64,000 bases of DNA from the NCBI GenBank assembly GCA_024500155.1, contig CM044880.1, positions 16,248,379-16,312,378 of the forward strand, read 5' to 3'. The translations under genes were made by a program, and so were the position numbers. Positions 11,108 through 22,724 of the stretch are shown here, piece after piece (positions within the stretch are counted from its first letter, which is position 1; every line of letters starts with the position of its first letter). This DNA is from Chenopodium formosanum. Taxonomy: Eukaryota > Streptophyta > Magnoliopsida > Caryophyllales > Amaranthaceae. The notes below the pieces were generated by a model, which searched no databases, had not been told where the DNA came from, and worked only from the letters and a program-made list of their open reading frames with translations.

Positions 11108-12631
11108 ATGGCTTCAAAGAGGGCAAGATCAATTTTTGGTAGGAACTCCAGCTCGAGGGAGGAGTACGACCCAGACTTACAGCTCCCGTATTGGCCGACA
11201 ATCCGGATCGTGAGCCGGGAACAGAAAGAACGTTTGGAGTATTTGGTCGGTCGTGAGGTAATCCCTTCTCGGTGGTTACACCGCCCTACCTTAGAATCAT
11301 ATGGTTTGTTTGATTATGTTAAACGATTTTTGAATGATATTGGCATGAGAAAATTCGTTGACATGCATTATCCTACATACCGAGAACTTACATGTGAATT
11401 TTTGTCCACTTTTCATGTTGTTAGTAGTAGAAATGGACCCAATTTATTTTTTAGGTTAAACAATAGAAATATTAGTTTAACTTTTGTTGAATTTTGTAAA
11501 ATTTTTGAATTAAATTCTGAATTATCTCACCAGTGGCATGAAGATTATAAAATGGGTGATTTATATTTTGCTTTGACTGGTTTACCTGCCCCCGACCCCC
11601 AACATGCTAGTACCAAACCCATTCACCACCCTGTCCCGAAAATCTGGCAAAGGTTTGCGGGATTGTGTTTCTTGGGTAGGGCCGAGCCTCATAACGCTCA
11701 AACCAACGAACTAGCTATAATAGGACATTATGTATACGGGTTCGGGAAATTGAACATAGGCAGGTTCATAGTTCATCACCTGAGTCGGCATGCCACAGCC
11801 AGCACCACTTCCAAGTCCTCTATCCGTTTAGGTGGCCTTATCACTCGATTAGCGGTGAAAAAGGCCGGTTTTGTAGTAGACGGACCCCACCAGCTGACTA
11901 ACTGTGGACCAGATACCTACATGACTGCTAGGTATTTTGAGGATGTGGGGTGGGTTAGGCCGGATAGTGAGCAGACACCCTTTTGGTGTATTCGGACTGG
12001 GAACGAGCAACCTTTGCCCATTTTTCCTCTTCCAAGTCCAGACTTGACCGCCTTTCCCCCAGGGCAACTTTCTTATACCTATGATGCTTTAGTTGCCAAC
12101 GCTAGGGGACAGGCACCACCACCACCAGTTCCACCACCTCAGCCCCAGCCCGAGGTGACTTTCTCTCCACCTCGTATGTCTCATTCCGTCCCTCATGTTG
12201 ATTCTGACCCAGTTTGGGATTTTCAGAGTATAGGTCAGGCCCTAGGACGTATTGAGCATGCACAGACTGACCTTAGGAGGATGGTGGGCTCTATTGACCA
12301 CAGGTTAGGGTACCTAGAGAGGAACCAGGGTAGAGCTCTCTACCCTATGTACGATGATTATGCTCGTCGGGGCAACATTCCCGACGACGCTATCCACCCT
12401 GACTGGTTTCAGCCCCCACCCCAGGGATACGGTAGGGATCCCACTGCCCGTGGTATTTACTCTGACTATTCTTCCTTTTTCAGGTACGGGCAGGACATTC
12501 CTTTCGGGGGACCGGCGGGGGGGGGGAGTTTTCACGCTGACTATTTTGGTGGTAGCTCTTCTGGTGCAGGTGGTGCAGGTGGCAGTGGAGGTGCGGGCTT
12601 CGGCTCGATGGACGAGGATGATGAGGACTAG
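11108..12631 (+). CDS. Athila-type retrotransposon ORF (ATHILA ORF-1/env-like position), intact
   Basis: An uninterrupted 507-codon ORF downstream of the deleted pol, in the position of the third (envelope-like) Athila ORF. Residues 1-300 form a globular part with FLSTFHVV, ISLTFVEFCKIF and LGGLITRLAV, resembling the plant ATHILA ORF-1 family, whose function is unknown. A proline-rich stretch follows (residues about 330-350), then the possible coiled helix IGQALGRIEHAQTDLRRMVG and a glycine/serine-rich tail ending in acidic MDEDDED. I see no signal peptide or clear membrane segment, so an envelope role is not supported by sequence. It is the only intact coding frame in this element, which is noteworthy given the broken gag and missing pol. 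Confidence 0.8.
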   Translation: MASKRARSIFGRNSSSREEYDPDLQLPYWPTIRIVSREQKERLEYLVGREVIPSRWLHRPTLESYGLFDYVKRFLNDIGMRKFVDMHYPTYRELTCEFLSTFHVVSSRNGPNLFFRLNNRNISLTFVEFCKIFELNSELSHQWHEDYKMGDLYFALTGLPAPDPQHASTKPIHHPVPKIWQRFAGLCFLGRAEPHNAQTNELAIIGHYVYGFGKLNIGRFIVHHLSRHATASTTSKSSIRLGGLITRLAVKKAGFVVDGPHQLTNCGPDTYMTARYFEDVGWVRPDSEQTPFWCIRTGNEQPLPIFPLPSPDLTAFPPGQLSYTYDALVANARGQAPPPPVPPPQPQPEVTFSPPRMSHSVPHVDSDPVWDFQSIGQALGRIEHAQTDLRRMVGSIDHRLGYLERNQGRALYPMYDDYARRGNIPDDAIHPDWFQPPPQGYGRDPTARGIYSDYSSFFRYGQDIPFGGPAGGGSFHADYFGGSSSGAGGAGGSGGAGFGSMDEDDED

Positions 12632-14291
12632 CTATGCTGGGCTAGTTTCCGAGCCAATGAGGACATTGTCTGATTCTGGCTTAGGGGAGATTTTGGTTTG
12701 GTATTTTTCTTTTTATTCTCTTTTCCTTTATTTTTGGTGTGTTTTCTTAGGTTAGATTTTTCGCTTTCTAGGTTAGCTTTATTGCTTTATTTATATATAA
12801 AAATAAAAAAAATTGAAAACTTAAAAATTTCAAAAAAATACGTTCCAATGAATTATAAATTATGCTTCCCTGTGCCCCTTACTTGACAAATTTTTTTGAT
12901 TCCTGGTATTTGATGATAAGCATTGTGGATTAGTTGATCATGATTTGATGTTTGATTGTCTTGAAACCTTAACATGCGTCAATTTTGTCCAACTACTTGT
13001 GAATATAGTGCTTGACTAGTTGATTTGGTAAGGATTGTGTGATAGTTCCATAATTCCTGGTATGTCAATGAATTTGAGTATTGGTTTGCAACTATTAGTA
13101 ATATTTATATGATTCATTATTATGCATATTGAGGAGGACGAAGGCATTTGTTCTTTTAGGTAGCCTCCAGATATTGTAGATACATTTGTTCCCTTCTTGC
13201 TACCCATGTTGTTGCCTTGACTTTTTATTATTTATTAGCCACATTACAAGCCTATTTTGCCCCATTGGTTACTAGTCCCAAGCTTGGCTTGGGGGAGCTA
13301 TTAGTGAGTGAGGTGAGGGAGTTTGTAGTGTGCTATTTATTTGCACAATTTGGGTGGGATTTTGAGAAGTAGTTGTGTTGGTTGTTCATGTTTATTTTTG
13401 ATGAGTTTGAGAGTTATATTTTCTTGAAAAAATAGAGCATGATATTATGAAAAAAAAAGAGAAGTTCAAAGAAAAAAAAATGTGAAAAAAATAAGTGAAC
13501 TTCGAAAGAAAAAAAAATGTTCAAATGTTCTAGTTGGAGGTTTGTAAAGAATAGTTTTGATGCCTCAATGGAAAAATTTCAAGTTTGGAAAATAAAGTTT
13601 GTATTTCACTCAAGTTCTCCATTATTATATCTTATGAGTGAAGTTGTAAGTGTTGGGATTATTTATTATGATTGGAGTATATTTGGTTGATGTTAGAGTT
13701 GGTTATGTAGGAGATGTTGGTCATTATTTATTCTTGATCATGGGTTTTATTAGGATATTGCTCCCTTAAGCATAGCTTTACTCTCACTTGTTCCCAAATT
13801 TATCCTACCCTTCATCCTAGCCTTACATTACAAGCTTTAAAGACCTTCCGACCTTTGTGCATAGAATTGTATGAATGTGAAAGTGTTGCTTATCAATGCA
13901 AGTTATGATTTGGCATATTTCGAGTCGACTAGTAGGATTGAGCGTTCATTGTTTTATACACACGAGAGTGTGAGTTGGGAGGGCATTATTCACATTAAAG
14001 AGGTGGTTGGAGAGCGATCGAGTACATCTTTTACTCGCCACATAAATGAGAGTCGAGTGTGTGAGCACTAGTCTTGAATTCTATATGCTCTTGTGGTTTG
14101 CTCTGTTTGACAATTGTTAGGGAAGATTGGTAATCGGATGGATTTGATTGGTTGACTCTGAAGCGTGTTTATTTGATTTACCCTGGATCGTTTGTGCTTG
14201 ATTTTTTTTACCTTTAGGGGTGAAGCATATTTATTGATTCATTGATGAGATCTTTGCTTAGGGACAAGCAAAGGTTTGGCTTGGGGGAGTT
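12632..14291 (+). other. Athila 3' untranslated region with duplicated polypurine tract
   Basis: 1.66 kb without a supportable gene. Two copies of TTGGCTTGGGGGAG occur. One is internal at about 13284-13298. The other is the functional polypurine tract immediately before the 3' LTR (14276-14291). A-rich tracts lie at 13450-13520. Confidence 0.7.
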
Positions 14292-15985
14292 TGATGTATC
14301 CATTTTATATAGTATTTTACCCCCGTCCCTTGGTCATAATTAGTAGTGTTTTGGCTCTTTAGAGCCACTTTTATTACTAATTGGTGTTTTCTAGTGTTTT
14401 CGTAGATTTGGTTGACTTTTGCGGGGATTTATGCTTTTGGAGTATTTTCCCGAGATATTTTGGAGCAATCACGAGCACTGGAGAAGCATGACCAGATTTT
14501 ATAGCCCAGGGCCGGTTAGAGCCATCGAACCGGTGATTAAGGGCTCGGTAGAGGTGATACCGGGGCGTTTGGACCGAGTATTCAAGACCCAAAGAGGAAA
14601 CCCAGATTGGCCCGAAGAATTGGAGCCCAATCGAAGTCCAAATATTGGCCCAAATGATCCGCCCGGCCAAAAAGGCTGGCGCCCGGAGGCGCGCCCGGTG
14701 ACGCGCCCGGCCGGGCGCGAGATTGTTATTAAAGGTGAAAAAAGGCGCGCCCGATCGGGCGGTGCCTCGCCCGATCGGGCGCGTGTTTATTTAGGAGACA
14801 ATTAGAGTCGTTTTAATTTGTTTTAGTTTAGGATTTTTGTACGGAGTATAAATACTCCTCCGTAATACGTTTTTAGATCGTCTCTTCTTTTGGGGGGGAG
14901 ATCTTCTTCTCTCTTCTACTGCCTCTTCTTCTTCTCTTAATCTTTTCTCTTAGACTTTCTCTCTCTACTTAGTTCTCTCGCTCTCTAAACTCTCTCCCAA
15001 AACCTTTGTTCTTATTTCTTTGATTAATTCCAGATTTATTTTGGTGACGATTTCTCTTCCCTTAATCTTAGTTATTTATTTTATTCCTTTGATCATGATT
15101 TATTTTATTGCTTTGCTTAGTTTATATTTAATTATGTGTGAGTAGTTTAATTTCTAGGGTTTATGGGGATCTAATAAATAATATAAAGGGGTAATTTATT
15201 GTTGTTGATTATCAATACTAGATTAATTTCCTATTGATTGATTTAATGCTCTGTGACTAGATTAGGCCTATCTTTTATGCATGAGTTTGACAATATTGAT
15301 TCAAGAATCGAGAGATGAGAATTAATGTTTAGGTCTAGTTTCAATAGGCAAGTTAATTTATAAATGGTTAAGTCAAGATTCGAGAGATGAGATTTAATAC
15401 CGATAAATTAATTGTGTGATTGTAATAAGTAGCGAGAGCCCTTTACAATCTGGTTAATTGATGCATTGATGATTGACTATTATTGATTGTTGGTATTGCA
15501 TGATGATTTCTTATTGGATTGTTTTAATGTTTTACAATTGCGGCTTGTAAAAGTATAGCAATATTAAATTGATGAATCGAGCAGAAGTTAATTTGATATT
15601 AAAGGCTGTTTTCGATAAGGATTTAGATCTAGTAAATTGCGAGAGCCTGTTAGATCTATGTTGGTTAATAAATTGCGAGAGCCTGTTAATCATGTTATTT
15701 ATGCAATGTCAATGATTGATTACCCTATTTTACCCCGGAATATTATTTATTGGTGAACCTATGCCCTAGATCCTTTTATATATTATTTTCTCCCTTTTCT
15801 TACTCTTTTTAGTTTAGTTTCATATTCAACTTTTAATATTGGTTACTTAAATAATTTAGATTATAATATTTAATTAGGAGTAAAAAGACTTGTTTCCCTG
15901 TGGAGATCGACCCTACTTCCCTATCTACTTTAGTTAGTGAATTAGGTAATTATTTTTGATTAGGGGATACGACTTTACCCTGCCA
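14292..15985 (+). repeat. Athila 3' LTR
   Basis: Near-identical to the 5' LTR. The main difference is a 21 bp deletion within the GC palindromes near 14690. The ends are TGATGTATCC and CCCTGCCA, followed by the target duplication GGCCA. Confidence 0.93.
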
Positions 15986-15990
15986 GGCCA

Positions 15991-16316
15991 ATACGGGCGA
16001 ATGTGACTCCATGACTCACTTCGTACCATCATCCCCGATCCTCCTTTCGTGGTTCCGAACCATATGGAGTTAGTAATCTCATGGATTATGAATGGGGTGT
16101 AACCTTCATAGGTCAATCGTTGTTGTCTATCGTTGTCCCTTTATTCGTGGTTGCCTTTTATGATCCGTGAATGGTTTACAAGTTCCTTAAAAAACTTGTT
16201 CGCGGCTCCCTACTTTGCTTTGTCCCTAATCGTATTATGTCAATTCAGACTTCCTATGAGTGCCAGGCATATTCACCACATGCGTTAACGTAGGCGCACT
16301 TCTAACGACGCCTACA
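15991..16316 (+). repeat. 5' LTR of Tat-like element B, second part
   Basis: Continuation of the LTR interrupted at 5691. It begins right after the second GGCCA and ends CGACGCCTACA, matching the TGTAG start at 3923 as a terminal inverted repeat. Confidence 0.75.
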
Positions 16317-16319
16317 ATT

Positions 16320-16337
16320 TGGCGACTCCACTGGGGA
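16320..16337 (+). other. Primer-binding site of element B
   Basis: TGGCGACTCCACTGGGGA, three bases after the LTR end. This is the same primer class as element A (one base different). Confidence 0.78.
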
Positions 16338-17377
16338 GGATTCTTGGTTATTTATCAATTTGAGTGATCGGTATTTAATTGAGATGAGTGGATGAGACTT
16401 GAAAGATTCTTAAATTGTATTCCTGCGGTTTAATTGGCATTGTCACATATGCATATGCATTTTAGCTTACTTATTTTGCCACAATAGTACGTATTCTACG
16501 TATGTGGCTAGCACAGGGGATTTACGCTCTATCAACCCGAAAACGCTCATGGCAATAAGGGTTCATCCGAGTTTTTAAATCCACCCAAACCATGGAGTCG
16601 AATTCAATTTCATCACGAACTCGCGGAGCCGCCCGTTGGCTTCACCCTCAAGGGAGGCTGCCTTGCTAACGCGTCCAAACTCTTAACCATGGTACCCTTT
16701 GACACACAAAAGCTTGACCATAGTCGAACATAGAACTTGACTTTATGTTGCGAACTCCATTGCATCATGCGTGACGATATGCTTATATGTGCATTTTTTA
16801 TTGACTTTTTTTTAAAAAAAAATTCTCTTATCAAACCCTTTTTTTTATTATTAGAGTTGAGCCATAGATTTTTATTTTGTTTTTATTTTTGAGTCACCCG
16901 GATTTTTATTCCCGTATACTGCACAAGAGTCAACTTGTTTTGGTCATATTTAGATTTCTAGAAAGAGTTACATCTCGTAACACCTATGGATCTGTAGCCT
17001 CGAGTTTTATCTTTCATTTGGAGTTGTTTTCGTCCCAATCAAAGTCACTGATCAAAAGTTTAAACCGATATACTATAGCCTGTCCAGTTTAGGTGTCTTT
17101 TTAGTGTCAACTTTCTTTTTTTTTTTTTAATCTTTTCATGTCAAGCTAGTCTTAGCCAAGTCCTTTAATCCATGTTAACTCGTATAACATAGGATTATAG
17201 ATTTTTTTTTATATATATACCCATGAGTCATAACTCTTCTAGAATTCTAGTCCTCTTCCTAGTTTCTTGTGATTGATTTTTTGTGCTAACCTTAATATGT
17301 GTTCTTTGTCTTTGATTCTGGTTGATCTTATTTATGACTAATGATTTCCAATGGACCGTTTTCACCTAGTAAATAGC
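16338..17377 (+). other. Leader of Tat-like element B
   Basis: No supportable gene. The stretch near 16685-16750 resembles element A's leader near 2115-2170, and T/A homopolymers lie around 16805-16860 and 17110-17210. It is interrupted at 17377 by a solo LTR. Sequence of the same character resumes at 18797. Confidence 0.5.
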
Positions 17378-18791
17378 TGATAAAGGAATAATCGCATCAC
17401 TAGACAACTACACCTAAATCAAATACAATTTATAACACTCGACTTATCCTAATACAAGTATATGGCAAGAAGAGGGATCGAACCACAGGGAGAAGCACAT
17501 AAACACCGCATTCATCACTAGACTTTAAGCTATCTCGGGACAAAGTATAGGAATGACTAAGAGATTAAACTAAAGGTAAATGGGTAGATGTAGATGCCTC
17601 TTGATCATGCAATAACATAAAAGCAAATCAATAGTGAACTAAACATGCATGAATATCAAAATAAGGTCCAATATAACTGCCTTTCGGGGTTAATCGGTTT
17701 CTCCTGACATAGCCTCTATGTTTCCACACTAGAACCATATATTGGGAGGTTCAATCATAGAACAATCGATAGTAATGAACCTTAACTAAGTTAATTTCCG
17801 TTCCTTATTAGCAAAGATTCACCTTTAATCAACCAACAATGTGCACTTGCAAGAAGATCAAAGAATATCAAGCATGCAAAGATTTTAATCACAATTAACT
17901 TAATCCTAATATTATAAGCATGAACAATTAGCAACTACACCATCCCCACACCCTTGGCTAAGTGACTACACACAGATCATGTTGAAAACAATATCAATTA
18001 CCAAATCAATAAGCATCAACATGATTAATAAGCAAAGAAGAAAAATTAAAGTAAACAAACAAAATTAAATGCAAAGGTAAAGATATTGCTCATTAATTGA
18101 AGTTGAAGATCTACAAAAGATTAAACAAGCTTCTTCTTCAAAATCCAAGTTCATCAATGAAGAAATCCACACTTTCTCTCTCTACCAAATGAATACTAAT
18201 AGTGTTTCTCTCTCTAGATTAAGCTAATATTCTGAAATTAGAACTAAGTAAAACTCATTACATTCAAACGTTCTAAAACAAAACTTATATAGTCCGTACA
18301 CAGCTGGCTGAAGTCGGCAAAAGGTTTGACTGAACCATGGGTAGGTTCGGCCGAACCATGGGTAGGTTCGGTCAAACCTCCCTGCTCCTGGTTTGGTCGA
18401 ACTTCTAGGGTTCGACCGCTTCTGCAAAATGCTGAAATTTGAAAAGTTCCTGCCTGCAAAGTTCGGTCGAACCTTGTGCAAGTTTGGTCACACCTAAGGT
18501 TCGACCGAACCTTTCTTGAGTTCGACCACACCTCCTCTAGAACTTGCTTTCCTCAGCTCCAATTTGACTTAAGCTTTCTCCTCTTTGAAGACCCCGGTTC
18601 CCACAAAACACGAGCATGGAAATCAAAGTAAAGAGTAGGAAAAAATCTAGGAAAAAGGAAGATAAAAGAGAAGGGAAAGGAAAAAACAAAACTAAGATAA
18701 AAATGCTTAGAAAAGGGCCAAACAAGTGCAAATGAGGGGAGAATCCTTAGAGAAAAAAAGGATAAAAGAGTGGCATAAATGTCACTCATCA
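17378..18791 (-). mobile_element. Solo LTR, Ty3/gypsy type, 1414 bp
   Basis: On the minus strand it reads TGATGAGTGACATTTATG to CCTTTATCA, with flanking 5 bp duplications ATAGC (17373-17377 and 18792-18796), a complete solo LTR. The plus-strand segment GGGATCGAACCACAGGGAG (17475-17493) is the reverse complement of the TCCCTGTGG-type motif common near the 3' end of Athila/Tat LTRs. The region 18300-18540 holds about nine variants of the palindromic TTCGGTCGAACC. ORFs here are repeat artefacts. Confidence 0.9.
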
Positions 18792-18796
18792 ATAGC

Positions 18797-19559
18797 ATAA
18801 ACATTAAAATTGGACAAAATTAATCAAGTTAGTTTGTCTTTTAGTCTTCAGTGCTATTTGGTCATTGGGTCCTTTGTTTTTTATACCGTTTACATGTATA
18901 GCCATGCGATCATACCACGAGTCTTAATAAACTCACCTAATCACACATGTTGAGTCGTTGTACACACTTTGTCTTCGAGTAATGCACTATATTGTTTATG
19001 ATCGTATACTAGGACCATGCATGCATCGTTTTTCGCCGTAGTAGGAATGAGTGGAGTATTTCCCATCAGTTTTCAAAATTGTTTCATACACTCTTCCTTT
19101 CCAATCCAAGTAGTGAGTGAATGCATTAAGTGAGTTCATCCTTACACAGTACTTGAGTCTAAAATCACTAGGCAATAGTTGGAAGAATAAGGGGGAACGT
19201 CACTCCTTCCTTCTTTCCTTCCAATCAAAGCATCAACAACAAGAAACTTTTTTACTCACCAGGCGGCAAGAAGTTATTCATAAACAGCCATGAAGACAAT
19301 GCACAATGCAAGCTTCTCACCAAGATTTCATGTTTTCTTCTTCTTTTGTTTCAAACCCTTCCCCCTAAAAAGTCTAGCATAGGTTCTCCTTATCCATGTG
19401 TCTATGTGTCACATTTCTTACCTTCTTCATAAATGAGCATATCTTTCTTACATTCGATCGCGTAATTAGCAAAAAAAATTAAAAAAAAATTACCAAACTA
19501 AATACAAGGTACACCAATGACTTGAGGCACCTTTGCAACCCTGTCATTCCCTATTAACC
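18797..19559 (+). other. Tat-related non-coding sequence
   Basis: Likely continuation of element B's leader after the solo LTR. No ORF or motif beyond short A/T tracts. I could not find the rest of element B (gag-pol, 3' LTR). The right-hand boundary with the inverted segment at 19560 is approximate. Confidence 0.35.
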
Positions 19560-20140
19560 ATTCAATCACTTATCCATTTCTTCATCAACCACTTTGAGTC
19601 TTGTCTAACGATTGACCTTATTTATTCAACCCACATTCACTTAAAACTGGGTTGGGAAGGTGTGCAATTTGTGTAACAGTAAAAAAGCAAGTTCAAATAA
19701 TAATAAAAAGAATAAGTAAATAAAAAAAAACAATGTCTAAGGGCAAGTGTTCCAATGTCTTTGATTTGAACACATCTCAAATTGCGTCTCTCATCGAGTG
19801 CTTGGTACCGTGCCTGAGAAACATGAATGCTAAGTGAGTGATAGACCGCATGATCTGAGATTGCCTACATTGATTCAAAAGAATGAAAAAAAAAGGGAAT
19901 TCAAATAAGAAAAATGTATGAAAAATAAAACTTGCAAAGTCCAAATTTTCAAATACACAATTGCATATCTTGGGGGCTTCTCTCGGGTCTTGACCCTTTT
20001 ACCCCTTTCTTCCCTAAACCATCAGCTTAACATTTACAACCCTTGAAAGACCTCTTTGAGGTGTACACACACTTGTGCAAAGTTCGGTTAGAGCTACGTT
20101 CGGCCTGATTCCTAACGGATACGTAGGCAACCTCACATCA
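19560..20140 (-). repeat. Inverted copy of Tat-like element A sequence
   Basis: The reverse complement of about 19560-19865 aligns with 74-420, sharing for example CGGTCTATCACTCACTT (CGATCTATCACTCACTT at 94) and GACATTGGAACACTTGCCC. Further right, on the minus strand, comes GCCTACGTATCCGTTAGGAA (about 20110-20135), a sequence recurring in plant Tat/Ogre elements. This is part of a related element inserted in the opposite orientation. Confidence 0.65.
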
Positions 20141-21201
20141 AGGTGCAGCCACATTCATATTCATATCCATGCATGATCGAGTCAAAGAATATCCAATGCT
20201 TACCCCTACCCATTTAGAGCTAGAATTGGGGGCTTGAACCTACATAATTTAGCCTACCTAGCCTAAAGAGTCACCATCTCTACTCTTCTCACATCTATTT
20301 CCCTCACCATAGCCTTTGCAGCCTCACCTTAGTATCACTTTCACACACTTCTTTCACACATACATAGCCATATCATCTTTCCCTTAGGAACCCTTTATCA
20401 TGAAATCTTGTTTCCCTACCGCGCATGCTTCATCATCTTTCAAAACAACATTCATTAGAAGAAACGTTGTATACGTGCTTAGCTTCCTGACCTGAGCAAT
20501 GTTCATTATTTCATGCATCGCATAATGTGCTGAGCAACATTTATATATCAATGATTTGTAATCATACAAAGCATATCGTCTTGATTTGTAATCATAAAAG
20601 CATATCGTGCCTAGTTCCTTGACCTAAGCAACGTTCATAATCACTTCATTTATATACGTGCATAACTTTCGGACCTAAGTGGCGTTCAAGATCGCTTCTT
20701 TACACCATATATGATGCTTAGCTCCATGACCTAAGTTCATTCATCTATCGTGTCACATGATGTAATTATCCTTAGCCTTTTGGCCTAAGAACATGCATCA
20801 TGCATACATTATTTTCTGGACAAGAAATTTAATCCATACGATTCATTTCGTCTTGATCAAGGAGGAAGTTCAAAACTTCTTCCCTTTTTCATTATTTTCT
20901 TTTGGGGAAGTTCAAAAACTTTTTCAAAATTTTTATTGAGGGAAGTTCGAAAATAAAACTTCATTTTTCACGTCTTTCTTTTTTGGGAGAAAGTCAGTAC
21001 CTTCCACTCGTCTCATGACAAAAATGATGGAAAATTTTTGCTTTTAAATTTTCTGTTGCTTGTGTTTGCACACACACACACACCATATACACACACAACC
21101 ACAAGTTATATACATGACATTTCATGTCAAGTCAAGCTTGGTCAAGTCAATCATAGTCTATACGAGTCCCTTGGCAAATTTTATTTTGCAGGTCTCAATT
21201 A
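20141..21201. other. Non-coding retroelement sequence with diverged repeats
   Basis: No gene seen. Between about 20470 and 20800 five diverged copies of a unit containing GTGCTTAGCTTCCTGACCT-like sequence followed by AAGCAACGTTCAT recur at 50-70 bp spacing. A short CA-repeat lies near 21068-21110. Confidence 0.45.
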
Positions 21202-21484
21202 CAGCCCACGTCCGGGGACAAGCGGACCATCTACAACCCACGTCCGGGGACAAGCGGACCATCTACAGCCCACGTCCGGGGACAAGCGGACCATCTACAA
21301 CCCACGTCCGAGGACAAGCGGACCATCTACAGCCCACGTCCGGGGACAAGCGAACCATCTACCACGTCCGGGGATAAGCGGACCATCTACAACCTACGTT
21401 CGGGGACAAGCGAACCATTTACAGCCCACGTTCAGGGACAAGCGAACCAACTACAGCCCACGTTCGGCGACAATCGAACCACCA
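21202..21484. repeat. Tandem repeat, 32 bp unit, about 9 copies
   Basis: Units of the form CAGCCCACGTCCGGGGACAA followed by GCGGACCATCTA repeat nine times. The first five are nearly identical, the sixth has lost 4 bp, and the last three are more diverged. Position among Tat-like debris fits the variable tandem repeats reported for 3' untranslated regions of Tat elements. The ORF across it (21038-21625) is a repeat translation and is not called as a gene. Confidence 0.9.
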
Positions 21485-21533
21485 TCATTTCACAACGCAA
21501 CGTTCTCGATACACAGAGACTTGCAATCTCATC

Positions 21534-21783
21534 ATCTGTCGACTTTCCTCAAGCATGAAAAGTATTATCTGGTGGATTTCTTCAAGCATAGAAGGCTGCC
21601 AAAATCATCTGTCGAATTTCCTTAAGCATGGAAAGTATTATCAGTGGGTTTCTTCAAGCATAGAAAACCGCCAAATTCATATGTCGACTTTCCTCAAGCA
21701 TGGAAAGTATCATCCGGTAGATTTCTTTAAAACGTCATTCGGTGGATTCCTTCAAGCATAGGAAGCTACCAAAGTCATTTGTC
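21534..21783. repeat. Tandem repeat, about 72 bp unit, 3.5 copies
   Basis: Copies start at 21534, 21607 and 21679, with a disrupted fourth at about 21777. Each contains TGTCGACTTTCCTCAAGCAT and TTCTTCAAGCATAGAA. It follows the 32 bp array directly and shares its likely origin. Confidence 0.8.
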
Positions 21784-21984
21784 ACCGATACACTAGTGTC
21801 AGATAAGCATTCTATTCCTATACTCTTTTATCTGTGGAACTAACATTTTTTTGCAGGTATCGGCGTATACAGAGTGACTTAGGATCGCAAAACGTCTTAA
21901 ATCATTCTCCGTCCCTATCGACTACTTTGACTATCATTTTCGAAACTGACGGTTCTACATCAGTACTGCTGGTCGAAGAGGAGA

Positions 21985-22399
21985 GGATAGTGAAAGTGGA
22001 GAAGAGATCGAAGAGGAGAGAGAAAAGACAAAGTAGAGAAGAGGAAAGGAGAGAGAGTGAGGACTAAGAACTTAGGAAGAGGAGAGAGACAGGGCGAAAA
22101 AAGAAGAGGAAAGGAGAGGCGAAATTAAGACTCAGAGAAAGTGAGAGGTTGAGAGATGATTAGAGGGGTATTTTTTTTCTTTATATACTATGTAGAGTTG
22201 GGCTAGGGTTTTTTTGGGGTTGGGCCGAAAATTTGGTTCGGTTTTAGTTTTTCATTTCCCAAAACCGAAACCGAACCATATAATTTTGGTTTTTGGTTTC
22301 TTGATTTTGCAAACCGAAACTGAACCACTAAAGAAAAAATCTAAACCATATTCCTAATTCGGTTCGGTTTGGTTTTAAACCAAATTTGTTTCACCCCTA
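21985..22399 (-). mobile_element. Truncated hAT-like element
   Basis: On the minus strand it begins TAGGGGTGAAACAAATTTGG, followed by many CCGAACC/GGTTCGG motifs. This is the terminal plus subterminal architecture of Ac-like hAT elements. It is homologous, in opposite orientation, to the left half of the element at 23149-24416, including the pyrimidine-rich stretch. The other end was not found; its boundary is approximate. Confidence 0.55.
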
Positions 22400-22724
22400 A
22401 TCAAAACCCCAAATATAATTTATAAACCCTATTTCTATTGAAATACCCCCAAGTTGATTTGAAAACCCTAATTAAACATACCTTCCTGATAACATTAATT
22501 ATGCACTCAACTTTGCATTTTTTATTGGCTTGAAGAACAAATTACAGATTTAAACACTAATTATTACTTTAAAAATTGGCAAAAGAAACAAAAAAGAGGA
22601 GAGGGGGAAGTAATGGAGGGGGAATAAGGGAGAGAATTGTGAAAATATAAACGGAAAAGGAAGGAAATTAAGAAGAAGGTAGTTAGAGGGGCCCACATAC
22701 ACAGTGACGTCATGGTGGTAGCTT

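Larger units (their letters stand above)
5692..15985 (+). mobile_element. Athila-type Ty3/gypsy retrotransposon, pol-deleted, nested in element B
   Basis: Two near-identical LTRs (1712 and 1694 bp) flank a 6.9 kb interior. The 5 bp target duplication GGCCA is perfect (5687-5691 and 15986-15990). The primer-binding site matches tRNA-Asp, as in Athila elements. The interior holds a broken gag and protease, no reverse transcriptase, RNase H or integrase, a GC-palindrome array, a 507-codon intact ORF of Athila type and a polypurine tract at 14276-14291. The LTRs differ by only a handful of substitutions plus a 21 bp indel, so the insertion is recent, yet the copy is non-autonomous. Confidence 0.93.

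Noticed and set aside
18224..18804. Minus-strand ORFs of 64-95 codons
   Set aside because: Inside a solo LTR, over its palindromic repeats; no start context or domain.
21038..21625. 195-codon ORF with THVRGQADHLQ-like repeats
   Set aside because: Arises because 32 bp repeats cycle through frames; no domain, and it lies in retroelement debris.
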